From positions 4,370,501 to 4,434,500 of the forward strand of contig JAQPZY010001664.1 in the NCBI GenBank assembly GCA_029931535.1: DNA of 64,000 nt, written 5' to 3'. Below, piece by piece: positions 11,761 to 22,531 of this stretch (position 1 is its first letter; every line of letters starts with the position of its first letter). Source of the DNA: Margaritifera margaritifera. Its lineage: Eukaryota > Mollusca > Bivalvia > Unionida > Margaritiferidae. A program made the translations under genes and the position numbers. The notes beneath the pieces are model-generated. The model saw only the letters and a list, made by a program, of their open reading frames with translations. It made no database searches and was not told where the DNA came from.

Positions 11761-12280
11761 ATTTCTGTTTCCATTGGAACTATTATGATAATAATAACAC
11801 CGCATAAAAAACTAATGATTTAATAATGCAGTTGCTTTGAATCGATGTCTGTGAAGTCCATATATAACTGTATCCATAGTGTTTCTGTGGTTTACAAGGT
11901 TGCATGAAAATTAAGAACACCAAATTAACATATTTTATAATTAAATATTTACTGTTTTAATATAGTTTGAATTAATCCAGTGATTTCAAATCTTGCAGAA
12001 TCAAAATGAAAAAATCTGGATAATTATACATAAAGGATAAAAACGGCATTGAAACAATTGCATCATAAAACAATAATCTTCGTCAAGTTCAGAATTGCAA
12101 AACATCTTAGCAACTTTCAACAGAATGTTGTCTGCCAAAATTGTGCAATATTGAAGTTACTTTTATCATAGGTAGAGACCAGTAATTAAAAAAAGTATGT
12201 ATCACAGACATTTAAAAATTCATATCACAGATTTAACCATCAGTGAAATATTTAACAAATTCGTAGTGAAATAATGTAAA

Positions 12281-12370
12281 ATAATACGTATTTCGTCAAA
12301 TGATACGTATTTTAGTCAAAAGATACGTATTTTAGTCAAATGATACGTATTTTAGTGAAACGATACGCAT
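12281..12370. repeat. 20-bp tandem repeat, about 4.5 units
   Basis: Unit TGATACGTATTTTAGTCAAA with small changes, inside the last intron. Confidence 0.9.
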
Positions 12371-12656
12371 AAAAATATTTTGAAAGTATTGTAATTATTA
12401 CATCAACTCAGTTTATACAAGTAAACATAATGTCTTTTAAAAATTACATCAAAATCAAAATATCGGTGGGCTGATTGAAATTGCATAAGAAGACCAGAAT
12501 TTATGACAGAAGATATATTTTGGTTTAAATCATAACACATGCGTCATTTAGATTTTGAAAATAATAAGAGAGATGATGGCAAAAGTTTGCACATTATCTT
12601 TGACAGATCATGTTATTGAAAGTATGAAAGTTTCCATCTGTTTATAATATTTGCAG

Positions 12657-13180
12657 GTAAATCCCAGCAAGGAGCTGCTGAGACAGCCCAACATGAACTC
12701 TCTTTAACATATAGATGGCTGGTAAAGCTACACAAGAGGATGCGGTCTGAAATGAGGCAGGAGGGAGAAGAAGACACTGAAATATCTATTTTACTGAGGA
12801 GAAAACGAGAGTTGGAAGAAATGATCCATCAATATGAGCAACTGACGCAATCGGAAGAGACCCCATCTGGTAAGAAAAAACCATGCATCGTTAATGAGAA
12901 AAAGAGCAAACAGGACTCTGGAAGTACTCAATTAAGAATCCAGGTAAAACAGTTCAAAGCTGAACCAGCAGAGAAAAACCCGTTTCAACGACAGAGCGAG
13001 AGATATTTAAAATCGCATATGCCTATTCCTGAAATGGACATAACAGCAATAAATCCAACATTAGAAGTGTCAAAAGTGAAACAGGCCAGAGCATACCAGA
13101 CAAAGTTGATGGGTAGGACGAATGTAAGACCTAAAGCTAAAAAAAACAACGCCAAAAAAGAAATCCTTACCCGAAAGTAG
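12657..13180 (+). CDS. Terminal exon of the CARD/coiled-coil gene
   Basis: It starts after ATATTTGCAG and reads in phase from the previous exon (G + GT = Gly), giving about 173 residues to TAG at 13178. The first part (AETAQHELSLTYRWLVKLHK) is helical-looking. A second Glu/Arg-rich stretch (LLRRKRELEEMIHQYEQL) continues the coiled coil. The tail is strongly basic (KVKQARAYQTKLMGR, KAKKNNAKKEILTRK), possibly a nuclear localisation or nucleic-acid/lipid binding tail. No named domain is recognised. An internal ATG at 12740 would be the start only if this were a separate gene, which the open in-phase upstream sequence argues against. Confidence 0.75.
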
Positions 13181-13943
13181 TCCCTTTGCGGTACGTTATT
13201 AGGCCTTTGCATGTCATATACCTGTAGCCGGCAGACAGTTGTCTGTAAAAAAGAAAAAAAAAATGTTTTATGCTGTCTCTATTATCGAAAATAACAACAA
13301 AAATATTAAGAGGGTGAACTACAACTTTACAAGACAACAAACATTTTTTGCTTTTACTTTTAAAACATTTTGATAATTATATTGTCTTTACGGTTGCAAC
13401 AAGATAAAAACTGTCAAGAACTTCATCGTTGAATTTTTTCACGACTTCAATATTTAATTTGTTCCAACTATGCCTCATTCTCAGTCCCCTTCTTAATTTA
13501 CACACACCTGTTTTAAAATTATATTGTTTCCTTCGATTTGTTTAGAACAAGTAATTATCTTAGGATATCTTCAATATTTACTCTTGCTTGAATAAAATGC
13601 TGACCTTATACCATTCAGTGATGAAAAATAATGCATAACTAGTTATCTATAAACATACAATATTTTGCAATGAGCAAAACAAAAATGGAGATGAGCTGAA
13701 TATTTATGCTTTTTTCATGAGTCAGGACATTTCATATGGCTGTTAAAACTACTTGTAAATGTACATGTATAAATTCCCTTCAGAAAATATCTGAGAAATG
13801 ACACATGTCACGGGAATTAGCTGTGAATATTTTAATCATACAGTGCCTACTCTAGACAATTAATATTCAAGCATATGTTAATACTTTTATTCCTGTAGTT
13901 TAGCTACAAAGATTTCACTGTATATACTGTAAGAATATGAGGA
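13181..13943 (+). other. Likely 3' untranslated region and downstream DNA
   Basis: AT-rich sequence after the stop. AATAAA at 13591-13596 is a possible polyadenylation signal about 410 bases downstream. No other coding signal seen. Confidence 0.4.
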
Positions 13944-14368
13944 GCCCATAATTCCCAATAATTCCCCATAATTCCCAATATTCGCAGTGTCCATAATTCC
14001 CAATATTCTCAGTGCCCATAATTCCCAATATTCTCAGTGCCCATAATTCCCTATATTCTCAGTGCCCATAATTCCCAATATTCTCAGTGTCCATAATTCC
14101 CAATATTCTCAGTGCCCATAATTCCCAATATTCTCAGTGCCCATATTTTCCCTATATTTTCAGTGCCCATAAATTCCTATATTCTCAGTGCCCATATTTC
14201 CTTATATTCTCAGTGCAGATTATTTCCCTATATTCTCAGTGCCCATAATTCCCTATATTCTCAGTGCCCATATTTCCCTATATTCTCAGTGCCCATATTT
14301 CCCTATATTCTCAGTGCCCATAATTCCCTATATTCTCAGTGGCTATATTTCCCTATATTCTCATTGCA
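13944..14368. repeat. 25-bp minisatellite, about 17 units
   Basis: Unit CCCATAATTCCCAATATTCT plus CAGTG, diverging towards the right end (CCATATTTCCCTATATTCTC). The two 88-codon ORFs across it are repeat artefacts. Confidence 0.97.
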
Positions 14369-15399
14369 TTCCTCATAGTTGTTTCTTTGTTATTTTCTGG
14401 TTTTCCAGAACAAATGTGCTACAAAGTTGTAGTTGTAACATACCACTTTATTGATTACATCATATAAAAATATATTTTGTTCATTTCCTTATAGCTGTCA
14501 GGGTTAATGCGTTTGTACAGTTACAAAATTTTAACATTTACATGTCTAATTTTGTTAAATATTTCACTTCTTGTTAAGTCAGTGACATGAATTTTAAAAC
14601 CTCTGTAATAATACTATTTTTATATTACTGATCTATACCTATGATAAAAGTAACTTCCATATTGCACAATTTCAGCAAACAACATTTTACTGAAAGTTGC
14701 TAACATGTTTTGGAATTCTGAACTTGAATTAAAAAAGTGCACAAATCTTGAGTTTCAATTGAACCATTACAGCATGCACGAACGAACCATAACAGTATGT
14801 ACGAATGAACCATTAGAGTATGCACGAATGAAGAAAGTTGGCTGCAATTACTGTAATTATTTGCTCCAAGATAAGCTTTGTGATAGCCAACTGTATGTGA
14901 GTACAGCATACAAGTGACATTTTGGGTTGGTACATTGTTAAACGTTTATACTCCTCCTTGTCTGAGTAAATGTGACCAAAGATATGTTTTAAGTATTACA
15001 ACCACTACAACATCAATTAATAAAGAAAGACTGCTGAAAATTGCATCTTTCATAATTTCTTTTCTACACTTACAAAAACAGTAACAATAATCTTTATTTA
15101 ATATATAATAATATTTTAGCATGGGACGATCAGCTTAGCCTTATTAAATTGTCTGTTTTTTTTCAATTTCAATATTTGCGATATTTCTATCATCATATTT
15201 TTCATGAGACATTTTGGTTTCTTGACATTCCCAATATACATGTAGTTATATGTGAGGAAGAAGAATCCTTTCACCCGACGTCATTCAAAAACCCTCACTG
15301 GCCTGATCAACATAAACCATTGGTATTTATAACGTCACTTCCTTCTGTTTGCTAACTGGTATAACAAACCTCTTTCTATTCCACTCTAGGGGAGAAGTA
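14369..15399. other. Unassigned intergenic DNA
   Basis: AT-rich. There is a short run of near-repeats (gcacgaacgaaccat, gtacgaatgaaccat, gcacgaatgaa) at 14777-14832. No gene called. Confidence 0.5.
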
Positions 15400-15567
15400 C
15401 ATATACCACATGCGGCACAGTTTTAAGTCAGCACTCACTTTGCACCAAAATAGATGGACAAGTCATAACAACTATCCACTATTGATCAGTGCTATCAATA
15501 TAGTGGATTTTATCAGAGAAGATGGCAATGGTGGTTGTATTTGTATGCACTATGTTCTCCTCTAGAA
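15391..15567 (+). other. Possible isolated exon, weak
   Basis: A pyrimidine-rich acceptor (CTTTCTATTCCACTCTAG) is followed by about 58 open codons (start EKYIYHMRHSFKSALTL, end GGCICMHYVLL) ending at a TAG near 15565. No domain is recognised and length alone does not prove coding. Confidence 0.2.
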
Positions 15568-15942
15568 CTATAAGTATCATAGCTTTCTTGCCATGACCTG
15601 ATGGCAACAACCGCATGCCTCTTGAAAAGTTACCCAATAAAATCGGCATGAATAAAAATAGTGCCTGTCCTGTGTTGTAAAGAATACTTTCTGCTCGTTA
15701 AGAATTTTAACAGCCCATCCTTTTTTCCAATCGATATTAACAGAAAATATAGTTTTTGTACCCTGCGTCATACGTGGAAACTATTGAGATGTTCTTATAT
15801 AACCATATATTCACTTACTGGGTACGAATTGATAAATTCATATATACAAGTAACTGCAACCAATTCGTAATATTATAACCTTCAGTAAATGTAAATATTA
15901 ACAACTCATACACTTAACAGAGAAAGAGAAAGGTGACCAATT

Positions 15943-16415
15943 TTTATTTTACAATAAACATAAAAATGCCTGGACTCCACTTCGTATTTTACCCCCATTT
16001 TACTTAAAACTTCTTGTTTTTAGGATCAACCGCTACTTATGTCGAATCCCGGCTGCATTAAACAATAATGTAATTCGAATCCCGGCTGCATTTAACATTA
16101 ATGTCATCCGAAATAAAAATGCACCGACTGCAAACATAAGGTTGTGATACTACGGACAACCATAAACTAGGGTGAGGCTAATGTCACACGACCCAAAAAG
16201 AGGCTGCACCGGTGGCTCAGGGGTATATAAACATCACACCGACAAGACACGGTGATCAGTTGAACCAATGAAGCAACGAGAACTATTACCTCTGATGAGT
16301 TACAAAGATAACGAAACCGATCAGGGACGGGGATGACTAGACCATCCCAGCAGATGGGAGGGAAGGCCCCCACATTCCATCAGACAGTACGTTCTTCCGG
16401 TTTATTTTACAATAA
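15943..16415. mobile_element. Insertion of 443 bp with 15-bp target-site duplications
   Basis: TTTATTTTACAATAA occurs at 15943-15957 and again at 16401-16415. The parent copy near 9633-9665 is contiguous across the site (GGTGAC... to ...GTGCTCTTTTCT), so it shows the empty site. The insert contains two tandem 'cgaatcccggctgca' phrases reminiscent of a tRNA B box and a GGTGGCTCAGGGGTATA phrase reminiscent of an A box. No inverted ends or poly-A tail are seen. A 15-bp duplication favours LINE-mediated insertion of a SINE-like element; the family is not identified. Confidence 0.75.
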
Positions 16416-16565
16416 CCTGCTCTTTTCTCCTCAATGTAATAATGTAAATATAGATAGTAATCATCAAATTTGCATGGGTGAATTTTAAACAGTCTCATAC
16501 TTTAAAAATCTATCAATGTTTGAAGTCTTTTTGTTAAATTCATTAGGTACATTTCTGCTTTGCAA

Positions 16566-16760
16566 ATTTTCAATAGCTTTAGGGAATGGAATTCAATAGC
16601 TTTAGGGAATGGAATTGAATGTAAATTTTCAATAGCTTTAGGGAATAGAATTCAATAGCTTTAGGGAATGGAATTCAATGTAAATTTTCAATAGCTTTAC
16701 GGAATGGAATTCAATGCAAATTTTCAATAGCTTTAGGGAATGGAATTCAATGCAAACTGC
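16566..16760. repeat. Tandem amplification of a splice-acceptor region
   Basis: About seven repeats of CAATAGCTTTAGGGAATGGA, some separated by AATGTAAATTTT. In the parent gene this sequence occurs once, across the 3' splice site at 9859/9860. Confidence 0.9.
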
Positions 16761-17277
16761 ATTCTGATGTGGCCCAAAGTCTGACTCAAGAAATACACAA
16801 TGCGATATATGGCAAGATTAAATCACTTTTTCCTTCTAACTGAATAATAAATGCGTAATCATGCTGACAGAACAAATCCCTGTGGTAGCCCTAGTACAAT
16901 CAACTTTGAAAATCTTGACAAAGGTAGAGATGACGTGACCAGGCGAGTTAACAAAATGGAAACTGATTTCGACTCAAGCTATGCAATTACTAGAAGAAGA
17001 GGAGCTTATATGTACTACTTAAAGAAAAGTGGAAGAAATGAGACAGGACTGCGAATTGAAATTTGAGCAATTAAAATAATCAATATTGAAGAAAGTAGAG
17101 GAGTCACGTGAAGACTATGAAGAAAAGAATAAACAACTGAACACAAAAGGAAACGAAAGATCAGAGTCTAGTTATGAAGAAAAATGAAATAAACAGTGAA
17201 TTACTCCAAGTAAAGTATGAAAGCGCAGTGTCGATTAAAGAATTCCAGCATAGGTTTGAACCTAAAAGCAAAGCGCT
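16761..17277 (+). pseudogene. Broken duplicate of the coiled-coil exon
   Basis: It reads like the exon at 9860: ATRIAL phrases include PCGSPSTINFENLDKG, RRVNKMETDFDSSYAI and IKEFQHRFEPKSKALE, aligned with PCGSPGTIDFETLYKC, VRVNKMETDIKSCYAV and VKEFQHKLELANKELE. It has stops after the initial GKIKSLF-like segment and frameshifts near 17010 and 17065. It is cut off where the 37-bp minisatellite begins, so the rest of the coiled coil and the donor site are lost. Confidence 0.85.
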
Positions 17278-17545
17278 GGAGATATTCCTACTTCCAAACT
17301 TCACTGATCCGAATGGAGATATTCCTACTTCAGAACTGCACTGGTCTGAATGGAGATATTCCTACTCCCAAACTGTACTGGTCCGAATGGAGATATTCCT
17401 ACTTTCAAACTGCACTGATCCGAATGAAGATATTCCTACATCCGAACTGCACTGGTCCGAACGGAGAAATTCCTACTTCCAAACTGCACTGGTCGGAATG
17501 GAGATATTCCTACTTCCAAACTGCACTGGTCCGAAAGGGCCTTTT
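17278..17545. repeat. 37-bp minisatellite at the pseudogene break
   Basis: About seven units of GAGATATTCCTACTTCCAAA plus CTGCACTGGTCCGAATG. The left part of the unit abuts the exon remnant (CTGGAG). The right part (AACTGCACTGGTC) matches unique sequence at 11308-11322 downstream of the parent exon. The two ~120-codon ORFs here are repeat artefacts. Confidence 0.93.
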
Positions 17546-17559
17546 ACATAAGTTTGAAT

Positions 17560-19030
17560 ATATACACACTGCAGCATAGAAACATCTATGCGGTCATGAG
17601 CTAAATACAAATACTTAACCTATGTCAGTAAAGCATAAAATGTAGGTCTCGGTGACCTTTGTTGGTTGTAAGTGTATAGTACAAATAGAGATGCATCCAG
17701 TTATCAAGTTTCATAATTCTAGCATAAACAGCACCCAAAAAATAAATTTTAAGTACAAAGTTTGAACCAAGTCACTGAAGCATAAGATACAAGTGACAGC
17801 GGCTCTTTTTGCAATAATGGTGTAGTACTTATGGAGATGCATCCACTCACCAAGTTTTACGAGTCTATGTGGATAGCATGCATATCGCATGCCAGAAACT
17901 CGTGTGGCCACGATGAGCTTCTTTTGTTGTGAGGGTAAGGTAGTAACACATATCATCAACAATTTTACGATTCTAACACGAGCAGTGCCTGAGAAATGAA
18001 GATCAAACACAAAAATTAACCTAAGTCAATGAAGCATAAAATATGAGCCATAATGACCTAATTCAACAAGGAGGAAAGTGCTCAGATAGATACATCCCCT
18101 CAACAAGTCTCATGGTTCTAGATAGGATAGTACATACATAGCATATACAAATGCTATATGGTCATAACCAAAACGATAAAAAAAACTAACTTAAGTCAGA
18201 AATTTGTGATATGTAGGTCACAGTGGCCTGCTTTTATTGTACAGGTGTGGTACTAATAGAGGCGTATGCAGTAATCTAGTTTATTGATTCTAGCATTTAA
18301 ACAGTGCTAGAGAAATGAAAAAATACAAAATTGACCCCAAGTCAGTGAAGCATGCAATCTGGATCACAGTGTCCTACTCTTATGATAAGAGTACAGTAGT
18401 CACCAGAATGCATCCCCTAATTAAATTTCACGATTCCAGGAATAACAGTATATATGCAAGATCCAAAAACCTATGTGGTCATGAGCTAAACGCAAAATCT
18501 TAATGTAAGCCAGTAAAATGTGGTCTATGGTTATAGTGACCTTATTTTATTATTAAGGAGTGGTACTAATAAAGAGGCATTCAATCATCTAGTTTGAATA
18601 TTTTAGCATGAACAGTACTTGATTAATAAACTTAAAATACAAAATAAAACTAAAGTCAGTGAAGCAAGAAATATGGGCCACAATGTCCTACTCTTGCAGC
18701 GTGGGTGTAGAACTGATCAAGTTAAATCAACTCTCCAAGTTTCATGATTCCAGATAAAAGAATATGTATACAGGATGGAAACAAATATGTTGTTATGAGC
18801 TAAGTACAAATACTTAATCTAAGCATAAAAAAACTGAAATGTAGGTCATATAAACCTTCTTTTGTTGTAAGAGTGTGGTACTGATAGAGACGCATACAAC
18901 GGTCAAATTTGATGATTCTAGCATGAACTTGAGAAATAAACTTAAAACACAAAATTAAACCAAATTCAGCAAAGCGTGAAATATGGGCCACAGTGACTTA
19001 CAAGGGTATAGTTCCTATCAAGTTTCATCA
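17560..19030. repeat. Diverged tandem array of ~150-165-bp units
   Basis: About nine or ten units share 'gatgcatcca...caagtttcatgattct', 'gtcagtgaagcat' and 'aaatatgggccacagtg'. Two unit types tend to alternate: one with 'ctatgtggtcatgagcta' and one with 'cagtgc..gagaaatgaa', suggesting a dimeric higher-order unit of about 320 bp. No coding potential. Confidence 0.8.
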
Positions 19031-19084
19031 TCTCACCTAGACTATGCTATGCCAGTAAAATGGGAAATCAAGGTTACAGGCCTA

Positions 19085-19865
19085 CTTCTGTCGTAGGAAG
19101 ATTTACAAGATGTCCGCCATAACGGACACATTAGAGGTCTAATAGTTAACATTTTTATTTAGGCCCGGCTACATATGATATGAAGTCTTTTAGTGAAAAT
19201 CTCATGTTGATACGACTATGGCACAGGAAAATTAGCAATAACCTAATTTTCAAGATGGTCATCACAGCGGCCATATTAGATGTCAGAAAGGCACCATTTT
19301 CATTCAGTACCAACTAAACACCGCAAGACACCTTTTAGTGAAAACCGCATGTCGCTACTTCAATTCGTTTAGGAGAAGTAGCGATAACAATATTTTTAAG
19401 ATAGCCGCCATGCCAGCCATTTTTGATGCCATATTAGCACCAGTTTAATTTAGTACTAACCAGACATCATAAGAAGTCTTTTAGTGAAAACCCTATATTG
19501 CTATGGCCATCCGCTTAGGAGAAGCATAGCAATAACACGATTTGGCAGCCATGTCGTAGGTCAGATCGGCACCATTTTCATTTAGTACCAACTAGATACC
19601 ACAAATCTTACAGTGAAACACCCATGTGGATACAATCATTCGTTCAGGAAGAGAAGCAATAACAAGATGATTAAGATGGCCAGCGTAGTGGCCATGTTCT
19701 AAGTTATATCGACACCGTTTTCATTTAGTACCATCTAGACTTTATAAGAAGTGTTTTAGTGAAAACTCTATGTCGATATGACCATCCGTTCAGGAGGAAA
19801 AGCAACAACAAGATTTGTGTGTCATAATCGATGTCCAAGGGGCACAATTTTAATAATAAACTTTT
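19085..19865. repeat. Diverged tandem array with 'ggccgccat' motif
   Basis: About five units of 140-160 bp share 'aagatggccgccat', 'ttttcatttagtacca' and 'agtcttttagtgaaaac'. It is a second repeat family joined directly to the previous array. Confidence 0.75.
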
Positions 19866-21419
19866 CTAATACAAAATGCACTTTGTTGTTAGTTTTTTTT
19901 TTGTTTTTTTTTTGTTTTTTTTGTTGTAAGTGATCATTTATTCAAACAGCTTATAATTGCTGATTAATTTGTATTGCGCCATCAACAATAAAGTTATTAA
20001 TTCTTATTTGTGTTTGACTTCAATGCATTAAGGGTACATTTTCTATTCAATCCAAGGCAAACAATAGCCAACCAATGCATGCTCGATCAACCAGCATACA
20101 CACCCGTACATGAAACAATGCCGTTGTTGAAACAAGTTTATCACACGAACTGATAAATGAGTTCATTTACCTACCTAATTAACTAATTGCAAATCATCAT
20201 CAAAGTTAATGTCACAGTAAAAGGTTATTGCAATTATCGAGGGCAGCTTCATAATTGCAATTATCGAGGGCAGCTTCATAACAAAACAGCTATTTATGTT
20301 ACAAACAATAAACTCTATCCCCAATGTATATCCCTAAATAAGCGGTATGAGATAATATGTCTGAGTGTATTACCAAGTAATTATATAGTAAGATTTGAAC
20401 GGAATCTAGCAGGGGAAAAAATCTACAGGTTTGGAATTAATGCAGACACCGTTAAGTGATCTTGACACATATGTGTCTACATATCGAACTGTAAGTGTGC
20501 TCTGTCTGTACTTGCGTTATGATTATATTAGTTGTTTGCGTTGGATTCATTCACATCATGATGTCTGCTGTGATGATAAAAATGTATGCATTTTATCACA
20601 TTTTCGATGGAATTATTATGAATTCACTGTAATGGGTACAATGTGATCGGTTAGTGAGTACACATATACTTGAACTATTCATGCTATTCAGCTGCCTATT
20701 GTCTTATACATGTCTGTACAAATGGATGGTTCTCTGCAGAAAATTAAATATTAGCAATCACTGTGTTTTCACAACTTACACAACCAATATTGTATTCAGT
20801 TAACTGACTTGTCTCGATATTATACGATACATGACATAACACGATGGCACTCTTTCGATCCCGACCATCGTGTTACAGCGTGGTTCCCTGTAATCTATTT
20901 AATCAAAGATCCAGCTGAAAAGTAAATTGTCTACAAAGTTTTGTTTTTATCAAAAGGAACTGTGCTAAAAGCCATAATGACTACAATAATTACAAATGTA
21001 CAGACTCGAGAAAAACCTATTAAAACTTCAGACCACACCCCACCCAACCCACCCCACCCAACCCAAAAATAAATCTACAGAAATTTTTTTCCGAATAATT
21101 TTATTTTTCTCTAATAACTCGAACTTCTGTTACTCCTCAAAATTTGAATTCTTTAAAATTTTAACACCTGTCAAATAACTTGGAATTTAATATGCAAGGG
21201 GAGAAATCATTTAAACATTTTAGATTAAATACAATAGCTGTACCACATGAACAACAGCAAACATGAACCTGATTCAAACACATTATTATTTTTAAACAAT
21301 GATCATTAGTTATGTTTTGTTACTCTATTGTTACTTTTAGTTCGGAAAATTCAGCATTCATGACACTGTTGATAATTTTCACAGATAAATAGCAGTTCCA
21401 TATTTAATTCGTATACCCT
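19866..21419. other. Unassigned DNA with small repeats
   Basis: T-rich run with G interruptions at 19897-19925; a 27-bp unit (CAATTATCGAGGGCAGCTTC) twice at 20228-20282; an 11-bp inverted repeat TAACACGATGG / CCATCGTGTTA at 20837-20847 and 20865-20875; a CCACCC-rich patch near 21032-21066. No gene called. Confidence 0.5.
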
Positions 21420-21900
21420 CGTCTCAGTAGAGGCGGGAGTAGATATGAATTCTAGTGTCCGTCCATCCGTCTGGGACTCAGTCTTGTTAGTACAACTAGT
21501 CACAAGTTTTTGATGAATTGCCATGAAACTTGGTAAATATGATCATCGCCCGACGATGCGCATATCAACAGATCACTTTACTCAAGCAATTTGTATAATA
21601 GTTATTAACAGTATAATAGTTATTAACCTTTTCTACTTGCAGCTGAATGCAGTGCTTGCAAAAACTTGTGAACGCAACTAGTCTCACAGATTTTGTTGGA
21701 TCGCCATGAAATTTGGTAATGGTCATCATCTGAAGATGCGCATATCGACAAATCACTTGCTATTGCAATTTATAATCGAGTTATTGTACATTAGGTCTTA
21801 CAGATGAATGCAGTGTAAACGTCCAGCGCAAAATCCTCTTACCGCAACTAATCTTGCAGTTTTAGATCGATTACCATGAACTCTGACATATATTGCTATC
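21420..21900 (+). repeat. Array of ~150-bp units, forward orientation
   Basis: About three units share 'gcaactagtctcacag', 'gccatgaaacttggtaa' and 'gaagatgcgcatatcgaca'. The same family lies in reverse orientation at 24440-25490. The 'gtccgtccatccgtct' phrase near 21460 is common in bivalve repeats. Confidence 0.75.
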
Positions 21901-22418
21901 AGGGCCGTCGCAAGTTTGCGCTAGACGAAACGGCGTCGCCTCCCACTCGGAATAAATACGGGTGGGATGCGGGAGACAGAGTGAATATATACATACATAA
22001 ATTGTTCACCATTCCTCTAGTGTAGCATAACTGGGATTTATATTCTATTACGTGAAAATTCAGGAACATAAAATTGTAAATGTTAAATATTAACCAACAG
22101 CATTTAATTATGCAGAACTGAAAATATGTCAAGGGTAGAGATTTCCCTGGTTAGTTTTCCTTCTAACATCAAATTTAATTAGATCTGTTGATTCTGATAA
22201 TGTTCTGACACCCAAAATCTCAGATCTACTTTCTTCAAATCCCTTCCCATTTCAACGACAATACTTCTTATTTAAAGGAACCTGGAAGCTTAGAGACTTG
22301 TTTCGAATCCGTGTATAATGTTATTATTTATTGGAGTGTAATATGTATAAACCAGTCCACTTTTGTTGGCCTTTGATTAGATAGTATATGAACCTCTAAT
22401 ATTATTCTTTGAATCCAG
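21901..22418. other. Unassigned intergenic DNA
   Basis: No gene or repeat seen. Confidence 0.5.
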
Positions 22419-22531
22419 ATATGTAACGCAGGTTATTTAATGAATGATATGCAACGCAGGTTATTTAATGAATGATATGCAACGCAGGTTATTTAATGAA
22501 TGATATGCAACGCAGGTTATTTAATGAATGA
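22419..22531. repeat. 28-bp tandem repeat, 4 units
   Basis: Unit contains GCAACGCAGGTTATTTAATG; nearly identical copies. Confidence 0.95.

Larger units (their letters stand above)
10640..12656 (+). other. Intron between coiled-coil and terminal exons
   Basis: Bounded by donor GTAAGT and acceptor ATATTTGCAG, phase 1. It contains a T-run followed by a G-run near 10947-10972, a TA microsatellite, two units of the ~160-bp array seen at 17.6-19 kb, and a 20-bp repeat. Confidence 0.75.
15755..17277 (+). repeat. Decayed paralogous copy of 9450-10420
   Basis: Same order and orientation as the parent: intron end, splice acceptor and first part of the coiled-coil exon. It differs by a ~440-bp insertion (15958-16400), amplification of the acceptor region (16566-16760), and truncation of the exon at about 17277. 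Confidence 0.8.
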
